Source: Sipunculus nudus (lineage: Eukaryota; Annelida; Sipuncula; Golfingiida; Sipunculidae). Taken from it: a stretch of 64,000 nt of DNA. Under the pieces are notes generated by a model. It saw only the letters and a program-made list of their open reading frames with translations, made no database searches and was not told the origin of the DNA. The translations under genes and the position numbers were made by a program. Location of the stretch: positions 47,053,797 through 47,117,796 of the forward strand of contig CM049321.1 in the NCBI GenBank assembly GCA_026874595.1. The letters run 5' to 3'. Shown piece after piece: positions 46,690-61,700 of this stretch; within the stretch, counting starts at the first letter, position 1; each line of letters opens with the position of its first letter.

Positions 46690-49600
46690 CAGGAGGAATG
46701 TGTGTTGTTCCTGCGGGACTGGGTGATGAGTCCTACAGGAGTGGGCGATGGACTCATGATATCAGAAGGAGTGTGTGATGGTCCTGTGGGACTGGGTGAT
46801 GAGTCCTACAGGAGTGGGTGATGGACTTATGACATCAGGAGGATTGTGTGATGGTCCTGCGGGTCTGGGTGATGGGTTTTCCACGAGTTGGTGATAGTCT
46901 CATGACATCAGGAGGAGTGTGTGATGGTCCTGCGCGACTATGTGATGAGTCCTACGCGAGTGGTTTATGCTCTCCTGACAGCAGGAGGAATGTGTGATGG
47001 TCCTGCGGGACTGGGTGACGAGTCCTACAGGAGTGGGTAATGGTCTCATGATATCAGGAGGAATGTGTGTTGTTCCTGCGGGACTGGGTGATGAGTCCTA
47101 CAGGACTGGGTGATGGACTCATGATATCAGGAGGAGTGTTTGATGGTCCTGCGGTACTATGTGATGAGTCCTACAGGAGTAGGTGATGGTCTCATGACAG
47201 CAGGAGGAATGTGTGTTGTTCCTGCGGGACTGGGTGATGAGTCCTACTGGAGTGGGTGATGGTCTCATGACATTAGGACGAATGTGTGGTGGTCCTGCGG
47301 GACTGGGTGATGAGTCCTAAAGGAGTGGGTGATGGTCTCATGACATCAGGAGGAATGTGTGTTGTTCTTTCGGGACTGGGTGATGAGTCCTACTGGAGTG
47401 GGTGATGGTCTCATGACATTAGGAGGAATGTGTGGTGGTCCTGCGGGACTGGGTGATGAGTCCTACAGGAGTGGGTGATGGTCTCATGGCAGCAGGAGGA
47501 GTGTGTGATGTTCCTGCGGGACTGGGTGATGAGTTCTTCAGGAGTGGCTGATGGTCTCATGACATCAGGAGGAGTGTATGATGGTCACGCGGGACTGGTT
47601 GATGAGTCCTACAGGAGTGGGTGATGGTCTCATGACATCAGGAGGAATGTGTGTTGTTCCTGCGGGACTGGGTGATGAGTCCTACAGGACTGGGTGATGG
47701 ACTCATGATATCAGGAGGAGTGTGTGATGGTCCTGTGGGACTGGGTGATGAGTCCTACAGGAGTGGGTGATGGACTCATGACATCAGGAGGATTGTGTGA
47801 TGGTCCTGCGGGACTGGGTGATGAGTATTCCAGGAGTTGGTGATGGTCTCATGACATCAGGAGGAGTGTGTGATGGTCCTGCGGGACTATGTGATGAGTC
47901 CTACGCGAGTGGTTTATGCTCTCCTGACAGCAGGAGGAATGTGTGATGGTCCTGCGGGACTGGGTGACGAGTCCTACAGGAGTGGGTGATGGTCTCATGA
48001 CATCAGGAGGTATGTGTGTTGTTCCTGCGGGACTGGGTGATGAGTCCTACAGGAGTGGGCGATGGACTCATGATATCAGAAGGAGTGTGTGATGGTCCTG
48101 TGGGACTGGGTGATGAGTCCTACAGGAGTGGGTGATGGACTTATGACATCAGGAGGATTGTGTGATGGTCCTGCGGGTCTGGGTGATGGGTTTTCCACGA
48201 GTTGGTGATAGTCTCATGACATCAGGAGGAGTGTGTGATGGTCCTGCGCGACTATGTGATGAGTCCTACGCGAGTGGTTTATGCTCTCCTGACAGCAGGA
48301 GGAATGTTTTGATGGTCCTGCGGGACTGGGTGACGAGTCCTACAGGAGTGGGTAATGGTCTCATGATATCAGGAGGAATGTGTGTTGTTCCTGCGGGACT
48401 GGGTGATGAGTCCTACAGGACTGGGTGATGGACTCATGATATCAGGAGGAGTGTTTGATGGTCCTGCGGTACTATGTGATGAGTCTTACAGGAGTAGGTG
48501 ATGGTCTTATGACAGCAGGAGGAATGTGTGTTGTTCCTGCGGGACTGGGTGATGAGTCCTACTGGAGTGGGTGATGGTCTCATGACATTAGGACGAATGT
48601 GTGGTGGTCCTGCGGGACTGGGTGATGAGTCCTAAAGGAGTGGGTGATGGTCTCATGACATCAGGAGGAATGTGTGTTGTTCCTGCGGGACTGGGTGATG
48701 AGTCCTACTGGAGTGGGTGATAGTCTCATGACATTAGGACGAATGTGTGGTGGTCCTGCGGGACTGGGTGATGAGTCCTAAAGGAGTGGGTGATGGTCTC
48801 ATGACATCAGGAGGAATGTGTGTTGTTCCTGCGGGACTGGGTGATGAGTCCTACTGAGGGGTTATGGTCTCATGACATTAGGACGAATGTGTGTTGTTCC
48901 TGCGGGACTGGTTGATGAGTCCTACAGGAGTGGGTGATGGACTCATGATATCAGGAGGAGTGTGTGATGGTCCTGCGGGACTATGTGATGAGTCCTACGC
49001 GAGTGGTTTATGCTCTCCTGACAGCAGGAGGAATGTGTGATGGTCCTGCGGGACTGGGTGACGAGTCCTACAGGAGTGGGTGATGGTCTCATGACATCAG
49101 GAGGAATGTGTGTTGTTCCTGCGGGACTGGGTGATGAGTCCTAAAGGAGTGGGCGATGGACTCATGATATCAGAAGGAGTGTGTGATGGTCCTGTGGGAC
49201 TGGGTGATGAGTCCTACAGGAGTGGGTGATGGACTCATGACATCAGGAGGATTGTGTGATGGTCCTGCGGGTCTGGGTGATGGGTTTTCCACGAGTTGGT
49301 GATAGTCTCATGACATCAGGAGGAGTGTGTGATGGTCCTGCGCGACTATGTGATGAGTCCTACGCGAGTGGTTTATGCTCTCCTGACAGCAGGAGGAATG
49401 TGTGATGGTCCTGCGGGACTGGGTGTCGAGTCCTACAGGAGTGGGTAATGGTCTCATGACATCAGGAGGAGTGTTTGATGGTCCTGCGGTACTATGTGAT
49501 GAGTCCTACAGGAGTGGCTGATGGTCTCATGACATCAGGAGGAGTGTGTGATGATCCTGCGGTACTATGTGATGAGTCCTACAGGAGTAGGTGATGGTCT

Positions 49601-49900
49601 CATGACATCAGGAGGAGTGTGTGATGGTCCTGCGGGACTGGGTGATGAGTCCTACAGGAGTGAGTAATGGTCTCATGACATCAGGAGGAGTGTTTGATGG
49701 TCCTGCGGTACTATGTGATGAGTCCTACAGGAGTAGGTGATGGTCTCATGACATCAGGAGGAATGTGTGTTGTTCCTGCGGGACTGGGTGATAAGTCCTA
49801 CAGGAGTGGGTGATGGTCTCATGACATTGGGACGAATGTGTGGCGGTCCTGCGGGACTGGGTGATGAGTCCTACAGGAGTGGGTGATGGTCTCATAATAT
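46690..49900 (+). repeat. Third, slightly diverged copy of the 3.28-kb satellite block
   Basis: Landmarks at 46844, 48158 and 49252 match 37727, 39041 and 40134 at an offset of 9,117-9,118 bp. The extra base comes from a small insertion (GGAATGTTTTGATGG near 48303). It is separated from copy 2 by about 2.5 kb of differently ordered monomers. Confidence 0.75.
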
Positions 49901-49934
49901 CAGGAGGAGTGTGTGATGGTCCTGCGGTACTATG

Positions 49935-52900
49935 TGATGAGTCCTACAGGAGTGGGTGATGGTCTCATGACAGCAGGAGGAGTGTATGATGGTCACGCGG
50001 GACTGGTTGATGAGTCCTAAAGGAGTGGGTGATGGTCTCATGACATCAGGAGGAATGTGTGTTGTTCCTGCGGGACTGGGTGATGAGTCCTACAGGAGTG
50101 GGTGATGGTCTCATGACATTAGGACGAATGTGTGGTGGTCCTGCGGGACTGGGTGATGAGTCCTACAGGAGTGGGTGATGGTCTCATAATATCAGGAGGA
50201 GTGTGTGATGGTCCTGCGGTACTATGTGATGAGTCCTACAGGAGTGGGTGATGGTCTCATGACAGCAGGAGGAGTGTATGATGGTCACGCGGGACTGGTT
50301 GATGAGTCCTAAAGGAGTGGGTGATGGTCTCATGACATCAGGAGGAATGTGTGTTGTTCCTGCGGGACTGGGTGATGAGTCCTACAGGAGTGGGTGATGG
50401 TCTCATGACATTAGGACGAATGTGTGGTGGTCCTGCGGGACTGGGTGATGAGTCCTACAGGAGTGGGTGATGGTCTCATGGCAGCAGGAGGAGTGTATGA
50501 TGGTCACGCGGGACTGGTTGATGAGTCCTACAGGAGTGGGTGATGGTCTCATGACATCAGGAGGAATGTGTGTTGTTCCTGCGGGACTGGTTGATGAGTC
50601 CTACAGGAGTGGGTGATGGACTCATGATATCAGGAGGAGTGTGTGATGGTCCTGTGGGACTGGTTGATGAGTTTTTTTAGGAGTTGCTGATGGTCTCATG
50701 ACATCAGGAGGAGTGTGTGATGGTCCTGCGGGACTAGGTGATGAGTCCTACGCGAGTGGTTTATGCTCTCCTGACAGCAGGAGGAATGTGTGATGGTCCT
50801 GCGGGACTGGGTGACGAGTCCTACAGGAGTGGGTAATGGTCTCATGATATCAGGAGGAATGTGTGTTGTTCCGGCGGGACTGGGTGATGAGTCCTACAGG
50901 ACTGGGTGATGGACTCATGATATCAGGAGGAGTGTTTGATGGTCCTGCGGTACTATGTGATGAGTCCTACAGGAGTAGGTGATGGTCTCATGACAGCAGG
51001 AGGAATGTGTGTTGTTCCTGCGGGACTGGGTGATGAGTCCTACTGGAGTGGGTGATGGTCTCATGACATTAGGACGAATGTGTGGTGGTCCTGCGGGACT
51101 GGGTGATGAGTCCTAAAGGAGTGGGTGATGGTCTCATGACATCAGGAGGAATGTGTGTTGTTCCTGCGGGACTGGGTAATGAGTCCTACTGGAGTGGGTG
51201 ATGGTCTCATGACATTAGGACGAATGTGTGGTGGTCCTGCGGGACTGGGTGATGAGTCCTAAAGGAGTGGGTGATGGTCTCATGACATCAGGAGGAATGT
51301 GTGTTGTTCCTGCGGGACTGGGTGATGAGTCCTACTGAGGGGTTATGGTCTCATGACATTAGGACGAATGTGTGTTGTTCCTGCGGGACTGGTTGATGAG
51401 TCCTACAGGAGTGGGTGATGGACTCATGATATCAGGAGGAGTGTGTGATGGTCCTGCGGGACTATGTGATGAGTCCTACGCGAGTGGTTTATGCTCTCCT
51501 GACAGCAGGAGGAATGTGTGATGGTCCTGCGGGACTGGGTGACGAGTCCTACAGGAATGGGTGATGGTCTCATGACATCAGGAGGAATGTGTGTTGTTCC
51601 TGCGGGACTGGGTGATGAGTCCTACAGGAGTGGGCGATGGACTCATGACAGCAGGAGGAGTGTATGATGGTCACGCGGGACTGGTTGATGAGTCCTGAAG
51701 GAGTGGGTGATGGTCTCATGACATCAGGAGGAATGTGTGTTGTTCCTGCGGAACTGGGTGATGAGTCCTACAGGAGTGGGTGATGGTCTCATGACATTAG
51801 GAGGAATGTGTGGTGGTCCTGCGGGACTGGGTGATGAGTCCTACAGGAGTGGGTGATGGTCTCATGGCAGCAGGAGGAGTGTGTGATGGTCCTGCGGGAC
51901 TGGGTGATGAGTTCTTCAGGCGTGGGTGATGGTCTCATGGCATCAGGAGGAGTGTATGATGGTCACCCGGGACTGGTTGATGAGTCCTACATTAGTGGGT
52001 GATGGTGTCATGACATGAGGAGGAATGTGTGATGGTCCTGCGGGACTGGGTGATGAGACCTACAAGAATGGGGGATGGTCTCATGACATCAGGAGGAGTG
52101 TGTGATGGTCCTGAGGTACTATGTGTTGAGTCCTACAGGAGTGGGTGATGGTCTCATGATATCAGGAGGAGTTTGTGATGGTCCTGTGGGACTGGGTGAT
52201 GAGTCCTACAGGAGTGGGTGATGGTCTCATGACATCAGGAGGAGTGTGTGATGGTCCTGGGGGACTGGGTGATGAGTCCTACAGGAGTGGGTGATGGACT
52301 CATGATATCAGGAGGAATGTGTGTTGTTCCTGCGGGACTGGGTGATGAGTCCTACAGGAGTGGGTGATGGTCTCATGACATTAGGAGGAATGTGTGGTGG
52401 TCCTGCGGGACTGGGTGATGAGTCCTACAGGAGTGGGTGATGGTCTCATGGCAGCAGGAGGAGTGTGTGATGGTCCTGCGGGACTGGGTGATGAGTTCTT
52501 CAGGAGTGGCTGATGGTCTCATGACATCAGGAGGAGTGTATGATGGTCACGCGGGACTGGTTGATTAGTCCTACAGGAGTGGGTGATGGTCTCATGACAT
52601 CAGGAGGAATGTGTGTTGTTCCTGCGGGACTGGGTGATGAGTCCTACAGGACTGGGTGATGGACTCATGATATCAGGAGGAGTGTGTGATGGTCCTGTGG
52701 GACTGGGTGATGTGTCCTACAGGAGTGGGTGATGGACTCATGACATCAGGAGGATTGTGTGATGGTCCTGCGGGACTGGGTGATGAGTTTTCCAGGAGTT
52801 GGTGATGGTCTCATGACATCAGCAGGAGTGTGTGATGGTCCTGCGGGACTATGTGATGAGTCCTACGCGAGTGGTTTATGCTCTCCTGACAGCAGGAGGA

Positions 52901-55900
52901 ATGTGTGATGGTCCTGCGGGACTGGGTGACGAGTCCTACAGGAGTGGGTGATGGTCTCATGACATCAGGAGGTATGTGTGTTGTTCCTGCGGGACTGGGT
53001 GATGAGTCCTACAGGAGTGGGCGATGGACTCATGATATCAGAAGGAGTGTGTGATGGTCCTGTGGGACTGGGTGATGAGTCCTACAGGAGTGGGTGATGG
53101 ACTTATGACATCAGGAGGATTGTGTGATGGTCCTGCGGGTCTGGGTGATGGGTTTTCCACGAGTTGGTGATAGTCTCATGACATCAGGAGGAATGTGTGG
53201 TGGTCCTGCGGGACTGGGTGATGAGTCCTACAGGAGTGGGTGATGGTCTCATGGCAGCAGGAGGAGTGTGTGATGGTCCTGCGGGACTGGGTGATGAGTT
53301 CTTCAGGCGTGGGTGATGGTCTCATGGCATCAGGAGGAGTGTATGATGGTCACCCGGGACTGGTTGATGAGTCCTACATTAGTGGGTGATGGTGTCATGA
53401 CATGAGGAGGAATGTGTGATGGTCCTGCGGGACTGGGTGATGAGACCTACAAGAATGGGGGATGGTCTCATGACATCAGGAGGAGTGTGTGATGGTCCTG
53501 AGGTACTATGTGTTGAGTCCTACAGGAGTGGGTGATGGTCTCATGATATCAGGAGGAGTGTGTGATGGTCCTGTGGGACTGGGTGATGAGTCCTACAGGA
53601 GTGGGTGATGGTCTCATGACATCAGGAGGAGTGTGTGATGGTCCTGGGGGACTGGGTGATGAGTCCTACAGGAGTGGGTGATGGACTCATGATATCAGGA
53701 GGAATGTGTGTTGTTCCTGCGGGACTGGGTGATGAGTCCTACAGGAGTGGGTGATGGTCTCATGACATTAGGAAGAATGTGTGGTGGTCCTGCGGGACTG
53801 GGTGATGAGTCCTACAGGAGTGGGTGATGGTCTCATGGCAGCAGGAGGAGTGTGTGATGGTCCTGCGGGACTGGGTGATGAGTTCTTCAGGAGTGGCTGA
53901 TGGTCTCATGACATCAGGAGGAGTGTATGATGGTCACGCGGGACTGGTTGATTAGTCCTACAGGAGTGGGTGATGGTCTCATGACATCAGGAGGAATGTG
54001 TGTTGTTCCTGCGGGACTGGGTGATGAGTCCTACAGGACTGGGTGATGGACTCATGATATCAGGAGGAGTGTGTGATGGTCCTGTGGGACTGGGTGATGA
54101 GTCCTACAGGAGTGGGTGATGGACTCATGACATCAGGAGGATTGTGTTATGGTCCTGCGGGACTGGGTGATGAGTTTTCCAGGAGTTGGTGATGGTCTCA
54201 TGACATCAGGAGGAGTGTGTGATGGTCCTGCGGGACTATGTGATGAGTCCTACGCGAGTGGTTTATGCTCTCCTGACAGCAGGAGGAATGTGTGATGGTC
54301 CTGCGGGACTGGGTGACGAGTCCTACAGGAGTGGGTGATGGTCTCATGACATCAGGAGGTATGTGTGTTGTTCCTGCGGGACTGGGTGATGAGTCCTACA
54401 GGAGTGGGCGATGGACTCATGATATCAGAAGGAGTGTGTGATGGTCCTGTGGGACTGGGTGATGAGTCCTACAGGAGTGGGTGATGGACTTATGACATCA
54501 GGAGGATTGTGTGATGGTCCTGCGGGTCTGGGTGATGGGTTTTCCACGAGTTGGTGATAGTCTCATGACATCAGGAGGAGTGTGTGATGGTCCTGCGCGA
54601 CTATGTGATGAGTCCTACGCGAGTGGTTTATGCTCTCCTGACAGCAGGAGGAATGTGTGATGGTCCTGCGGGACTGGGTGACGAGTCCTACAGGAGTGGG
54701 TAATGGTCTCATGATATCAGGAGGAATGTGTGTTGTTCCTGCGGGACTGGGTGATGAGTCCTACAGGACTGGGTGATGGACTCATGATATCAGGAGGAGT
54801 GTTTGATGGTCCTGCGGTACTATGTGATGAGTCCTACAGGAGTAGGTGATGGTCTCATGACAGCAGGAGGAATGTGTGTTGTTCCTGCGGGACTGGGTGA
54901 TGAGTCCTACTGGAGTGGGTGATGGTCTCATGACATTAGGACGAATGTGTGGTGGTCCTGCGGGACTGGGTGATGAGTCCTAAAGGAGTGGGTGATGGTC
55001 TCATGACATCAGGAGGAATGTGTGTTGTTCCTGCGGGACTGGGTGATGAGTCCTACTGGAGTGGGTGATAGTCTCATGACATTAGGACGAATGTGTGGTG
55101 GTCCTGCGGGACTGGGTGATGAGTCCTAAAGGAGTGGGTGATGGTCTCATGACATCAGGAGGAATGTGTGTTGTTCCTGCGGGACTGGGTGATGAGTCCT
55201 ACTGAGGGGTTATGGTCTCATGACATTAGGACGAATGTGTGTTGTTCCTGCGGGACTGGTTGATGAGTCCTACAGGAGTGGGTGATGGACTCATGATATC
55301 AGGAGGAGTGTGTATGGTCCTGCGGGACTATGTGATGAGTCCTACGCGAGTGGTTTATGCTCTCCTGACAGCAGGAGGAATGTGTGATGGTCCTGCGGGA
55401 CTGGGTGACGAGTCCTACAGGAGTGTGTGATGGTCTCATGACATCAGGAGGAATGTGTGTTGTTCCTGCGGGACTGGGTGATGAGTCCTAAAGGAGTGGG
55501 CGATGGACTCATGATATCAGAAGGAGTGTGTGATGGTCCTGTGGGACTGGGTGATGAGTCCTACAGGAGTGGGTGATGGACTCATGACATCAGGAGGATT
55601 GTGTGATGGTCCTGCGGGTCTGGGTGATGGGTTTTCCACGAGTTGGTGATAGTCTCATGACATCAGGAGCAGTGTGTGATGGTCCTGCGCGACTATGTGA
55701 TGAGTCCTACGCGAGTGGTTTATGCTCTCCTGACAGCAGGAGGAATGTGTGATGGTCCTGCGGGACTGGGTGTCGAGTCCTACAGGAGTGGGTAATGGTC
55801 TCATGACATCAGGAGGAGTGTTTGATGGTCCTGCGGTACTATGTGATGAGTCCTACAGGAGTGGCTGATGGTCTCATGACATCAGGAGGAGTGTGTGATG

Positions 55901-58764
55901 GTCCTGCGGTACTATGTGATGAGTCCTACAGGAGTAGGTGATGGTCTCATGACATCAGGAGGAGTGTGTGATGGTCCTGCGGGACTGGGTGATGAGTCCT
56001 ACAGGAGTGGGTAATGGTCTCATGACATCAGGAGGAGTGTTTGATGGTCCTGCGGTACTATGTGATGAGTCCTACAGGAGTAGGTGATGGTCTCATGACA
56101 TCAGGAGGAATGTGTGTTGTTCCTGCGGGACTGGGTGATGAGTCCTACAGGAGTGGGTGATGGTCTCATGACATTAGGACGAATGTGTGGTGGTCCTGCG
56201 GGACTGGGTGATGAGTCCTACAGGAGTGGGTGATGGTCTCATAATATCAGGAGGAGTGTGTGATGGTCCTGCGGTACTATGTGATGAGTCCTACAGGAGT
56301 GGGTGATGGTCTCATGACAGCAGGAGGAGTGTATGATGGTCACGCGGGACTGGTTGATGAGTCCTAAAGGAGTGGGTGATGGTCTCATGACATCAGGAGG
56401 AATGTGTGTTGTTCCTGCGGGACTGGGTGATGAGTCCTACAGGAGTGGGTGATGGTCTCATGACATTAGGACGAATGTGTGGTGGTCCTGCGGGACTGGG
56501 TGATGAGTCCTACAGGAGTGGGTGATGGTCTCATAATATCAGGAGGAGTGTGTGATGGTCCTGTGGTACTATGTGATGACTCCTACAGGAGTGGGTGATG
56601 GTCTCATGACAGCAGGAGGAGTGTATGATAGTCACGCGGGACTGGTTGATGAGTCCTAAAGGAGTGGGTGATGGTCTCATGACATCAGGAGGAATGTGTG
56701 TTGTTCCTGCGGGACTGGGTGATGAGTCCTACAGGAGTGGGTGATGGTCTCATGACATTAGCACGAATGTGTGGTGGTCCTGCGGGACTGGGTGATGAGT
56801 CCTACAGGAGTGGGTGATGGTCTCATGGCAGCAGGAGGAGTGTATGATGGTCACGCGGGACTGGTTGATGAGTCCTACAGGAGTGGGTGATGGTCTCATG
56901 ACATCAGGAGGAATGTGTGTTGTTCCTGCGGGACTGGTTGATGAGTCCTACAGGAGTGGGTGATGGACTCATGATATCAGGAGGAGTGTGTGATGGTCCT
57001 GTGGGACTGGGTGATGAGTTTTTTTAGGAGTTGCTGATGGTCTCATGACATCAGGAGGAGTGTGTGATGGTCCTGCGGGACTAGGTGATGAGTCCTACGC
57101 GAGTGGTTTATGCTCTCCTGACAGCAGGCGGAATGTGTGATGGTCCTGCGGGACTTGGTGACGGGTCCAACAGGAGTGGGTGATGGTCTCATGACATCAG
57201 GAGGAATGTGTGTTGTTCCTGCGGGACTGGGTGATGAGTCCTACAGGAGTGGGTGATGGACTCATGATATCAGGAGGAGTGTGTGATGGTCCTGTGGGAC
57301 TGGGTGATTAGTCCTACAGGAGTGGGTGATGGACTCATGACATCAGGAGGATTGTGTGATGGTCCTGCGGGACTGGGTGATGAGTCCTACAGGAGTTGGT
57401 GATGGATCATGACATCAGGAGGAGTGTGTGATGGTCCTGCGGGACTATGTGATGAGTCCTACGCGAGTGGTTTATGCTCTCCTGACAGAAGGAGGAGTGT
57501 GTGATGGTCCTGCGGGACTTGGTGACGAGTCCTACAGGAGTAGGTGATGGTCTCATGACATCAGGAGGAGTGTGTGATGGTCCTGCGGGACTGGGTGATG
57601 AGTTCTTCAGGAGTGGCTGATGGTCTCATGACAGCAGGAGGAGTGTATGATGGTCACGCGGGACTGGTTGATGAGTCCTGAAGGAGTGGGTGATGGTCTC
57701 ATGACATCAGGAGGAATGTGTGTTGTTCCTGCGGAACTGGGTGATGAGTCCTACAGGAGTGGGTGATGGTCTCATGACATTAGGAGGAATGTGTGGTGGT
57801 CCTGCGGGACTGGGTGATGAGTCCTACAGGAGTGGGTGATGGTCTCATGGCAGCAGGAGGAGTGTGTGATGGTCCTGCGGGACTGGGTGATGAGTTCTTC
57901 AGGCGTGGGTGATGGTCTCATGGCATCAGGAGGAGTGTATGATGGTCACCCGGGACTGGTTGATGAGTCCTACATTAGTGGGTGATGGTGTCATGACATG
58001 AGGAGGAATGTGTGTTGTTCCTGCGGGACTGGATGATGAGTCCTACAGGAGTGGGTGATGGACTCATGATATCAGGAGGAATGTGTGTTGTTCCTGCGGG
58101 ACTGGTTGATGAGTCCTACAGGAGTGGGTGATGGACTCATGATATCAGGAGGAGTGTGTGATGGTCCTGTGGGACTGGTTGATGAGTTTTTTTAGGAGTT
58201 GCTGATGGTCTCATGACATCAGGAGGAGTGTGTGATGGTCCTGCGGGACTAGGTGATGAGTCCTACGCGAGTGGTTTATGCTCTCCTGACAGCAGGAGGA
58301 ATGTGTGATGGTCCTGCGGGACTGGGTGACGAGTCCTACAGGAGTGGGTAATGGTCTCATGATATCAGGAGGAATGTGTGTTGTTCCGGCGGGACTGGGT
58401 GATGAGTCCTACAGGACTGGGTGATGGACTCATGATATCAGGAGGAGTGTTTGATGGTCCTGCGGTACTATGTGATGAGTCCTACAGGAGTAGGTGATGG
58501 TCTCATGACAGCAGGAGGAATGTGTGTTGTTCCTGCGGGACTGGGTGATGAGTCCTACTGGAGTGGGTGATGGTCTCATGACATTAGGACGAATGTGTGG
58601 TGGTCCTGCGGGACTGGGTGATGAGTCCTAAAGGAGTGGGTGATGGTCTCATGACATCAGGAGGAATGTGTGTTGTTCCTGCGGGACTGGGTGATGAGTC
58701 CTACAGGAGTGGGTGATGGTCTCATGACATTAGGACGAATGTGTGGTGGTCCTGCGGGACTGGG
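49935..58764 (+). repeat. 8,830-bp satellite superblock, copy 1
   Basis: Landmarks here recur 8,830 bp later without drift: the T7 variant GAGTTTTTTTAGG unit (50641 / 59471), TTATGCTCTCCTGAC (50761 / 59591), GAGACCTACAAGAATGGGGG unit (52021 / 60851), GAGTTGGTGATAGTC (53161 / 61991) and ATTAGGACGAATG (55081 / 63911). Upstream of about 49935 the correspondence breaks, which sets the start. 8,830 is 121 monomers minus 3 bp. Confidence 0.85.
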
Positions 58765-61700
58765 TGATGAGTCCTACAGGAGTGGGTGATGGTCTCATGA
58801 CAGCAGGAGGAGTGTATGATGGTCACGCGGGACTGGTTGATGAGTCCTAAAGGAGTGGGTGATGGTCTCATGACATCAGGAGGAATGTGTGTTGTTCCTG
58901 CGGGACTGGGTGATGAGTCCTACAGGAGTGGGTGATGGTCTCATGACATTAGGACGAATGTGTGGTGGTCCTGCGGGACTGGGTGATGAGTCCTACAGGA
59001 GTGGGTGATGGTCTCATAATATCAGGAGGAGTGTGTGATGGTCCTGCGGTACTATGTGATGAGTCCTACAGGAGTGGGTGATGGTCTCATGACAGCAGGA
59101 GGAGTGTATGATGGTCACGCGGGACTGGTTGATGAGTCCTAAAGGAGTGGGTGATGGTCTCATGACATCAGGAGGAATGTGTGTTGTTCCTGCGGGACTG
59201 GGTGATGAGTCCTACAGGAGTGGGTGATGGTCTCATGACATTAGGACGAATGTGTGGTGGTCCTGCGGGACTGGGTGATGAGTCCTACAGGAGTGGGTGA
59301 TGGTCTCATGGCAGCAGGAGGAGTGTATGATGGTCACGCGGGACTGGTTGATGAGTCCTACAGGAGTGGGTGATGGTCTCATGACATCAGGAGGAATGTG
59401 TGTTGTTCCTGCGGGACTGGTTGATGAGTCCTACAGGAGTGGGTGATGGACTCATGATATCAGGAGGAGTGTGTGATGGTCCTGTGGGACTGGTTGATGA
59501 GTTTTTTTAGGAGTTGCTGATGGTCTCATGACATCAGGAGGAGTGTGTGATGGTCCTGCGGGACTAGGTGATGAGTCCTACGCGAGTGGTTTATGCTCTC
59601 CTGACAGCAGGAGGAATGTGTGATGGTCCTGCGGGACTGGGTGACGAGTCCTACAGGAGTGGGTAATGGTCTCATGATATCAGGAGGAATGTGTGTTGTT
59701 CCGGCGGGACTGGGTGATGAGTCCTACAGGACTGGGTGATGGACTCATGATATCAGGAGGAGTGTTTGATGGTCCTGCGGTACTATGTGATGAGTCCTAC
59801 AGGAGTAGGTGATGGTCTCATGACAGCAGGAGGAATGTGTGTTGTTCCTGCGGGACTGGGTGATGAGTCCTACTGGAGTGGGTGATGGTCTCATGACATT
59901 AGGACGAATGTGTGGTGGTCCTGCGGGACTGGGTGATGAGTCCTAAAGGAGTGGGTGATGGTCTCATGACATCAGGAGGAATGTGTGTTGTTCCTGCGGG
60001 ACTGGGTAATGAGTCCTACTGGAGTGGGTGATGGTCTCATGACATTAGGACGAATGTGTGGTGGTCGTGCGGGACTGGGTGATGAGTCCTAAAGGAGTGG
60101 GTGATGGTCTCATGACATCAGGAGGAATGTGTGTTGTTCCTGCGGGACTGGGTGATGAGTCCTACTGAGGGGTTATGGTCTCATGACATTAGGACGAATG
60201 TGTGTTGTTCCTGCGGGACTGGTTGATGAGTCCTACAGGAGTGGGTGATGGACTCATGATATCAGGAGGAGTGTGTGATGGTCCTGCGGGACTATGTGAT
60301 GAGTCCTACGCGAGTGGTTTATGCTCTCCTGACAGCAGGAGGAATGTGTGATGGTCCTGCGGGACTGGGTGACGAGTCCTACAGGAATGGGTGATGGTCT
60401 CATGACATCAGGAGGAATGTGTGTTGTTCCTGCGGGACTGGGTGATGAGTCCTACAGGAGTGGGCGATGGACTCATGACAGCAGGAGGAGTGTATGATGG
60501 TCACGCGGGACTGGTTGATGAGTCCTGAAGGAGTGGGTGATGGTCTCATGACATCAGGAGGAATGTGTGTTGTTCCTGCGGAACTGGGTGATGAGTCCTA
60601 CAGGAGTGGGTGATGGTCTCATGACATTAGGAGGAATGTGTGGTGGTCCTGCGGGACTGGGTGATGAGTCCTACAGGAGTGGGTGATGGTCTCATGGCAG
60701 CAGGAGGAGTGTGTGATGGTCCTGCGGGACTGGGTGATGAGTTCTTCAGGCGTGGGTGATGGTCTCATGGCATCAGGAGGAGTGTATGATGGTCACCCGG
60801 GACTGGTTGATGAGTCCTACATTAGTGGGTGATGGTGTCATGACATGAGGAGGAATGTGTGATGGTCCTGCGGGACTGGGTGATGAGACCTACAAGAATG
60901 GGGGATGGTCTCATGACATCAGGAGGAGTGTGTGATGGTCCTGAGGTACTATGTGTTGAGTCCTACAGGAGTGGGTGATGGTCTCATGATATCAGGAGGA
61001 GTTTGTGATGGTCCTGTGGGACTGGGTGATGAGTCCTACAGGAGTGGGTGATGGTCTCATGACATCAGGAGGAGTGTGTGATGGTCCTGGGGGACTGGGT
61101 GATGAGTCCTACAGGAGTGGGTGATGGACTCATGATATCAGGAGGAATGTGTGTTGTTCCTGCGGGACTGGGTGATGAGTCCTACAGGAGTGGGTGATGG
61201 TCTCATGACATTAGGAGGAATGTGTGGTGGTCCTGCGGGACTGGGTGATGAGTCCTACAGGAGTGGGTGATGGTCTCATGGCAGCAGGAGGAGTGTGTGA
61301 TGGTCCTGCGGGACTGGGTGATGAGTTCTTCAGGAGTGGCTGATGGTCTCATGACATCAGGAGGAGTGTATGATGGTCACGCGGGACTGGTTGATTAGTC
61401 CTACAGGAGTGGGTGATGGTCTCATGACATCAGGAGGAATGTGTGTTGTTCCTGCGGGACTGGGTGATGAGTCCTACAGGACTGGGTGATGGACTCATGA
61501 TATCAGGAGGAGTGTGTGATGGTCCTGTGGGACTGGGTGATGTGTCCTACAGGAGTGGGTGATGGACTCATGACATCAGGAGGATTGTGTGATGGTCCTG
61601 CGGGACTGGGTGATGAGTTTTCCAGGAGTTAGTGATGGTCTCATGACATCAGCAGGAGTGTGTGATGGTCCTGCGGGACTATGTGATGAGTCCTACGCGA

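Noticed and set aside
48162-48428. 88-codon frame (and others at 43108, 46472, 55239) in the 73-bp satellite
   Set aside because: The monomer length is not a multiple of three and GTGATG supplies stops. The frame is open only where variant monomers happen to lack them.
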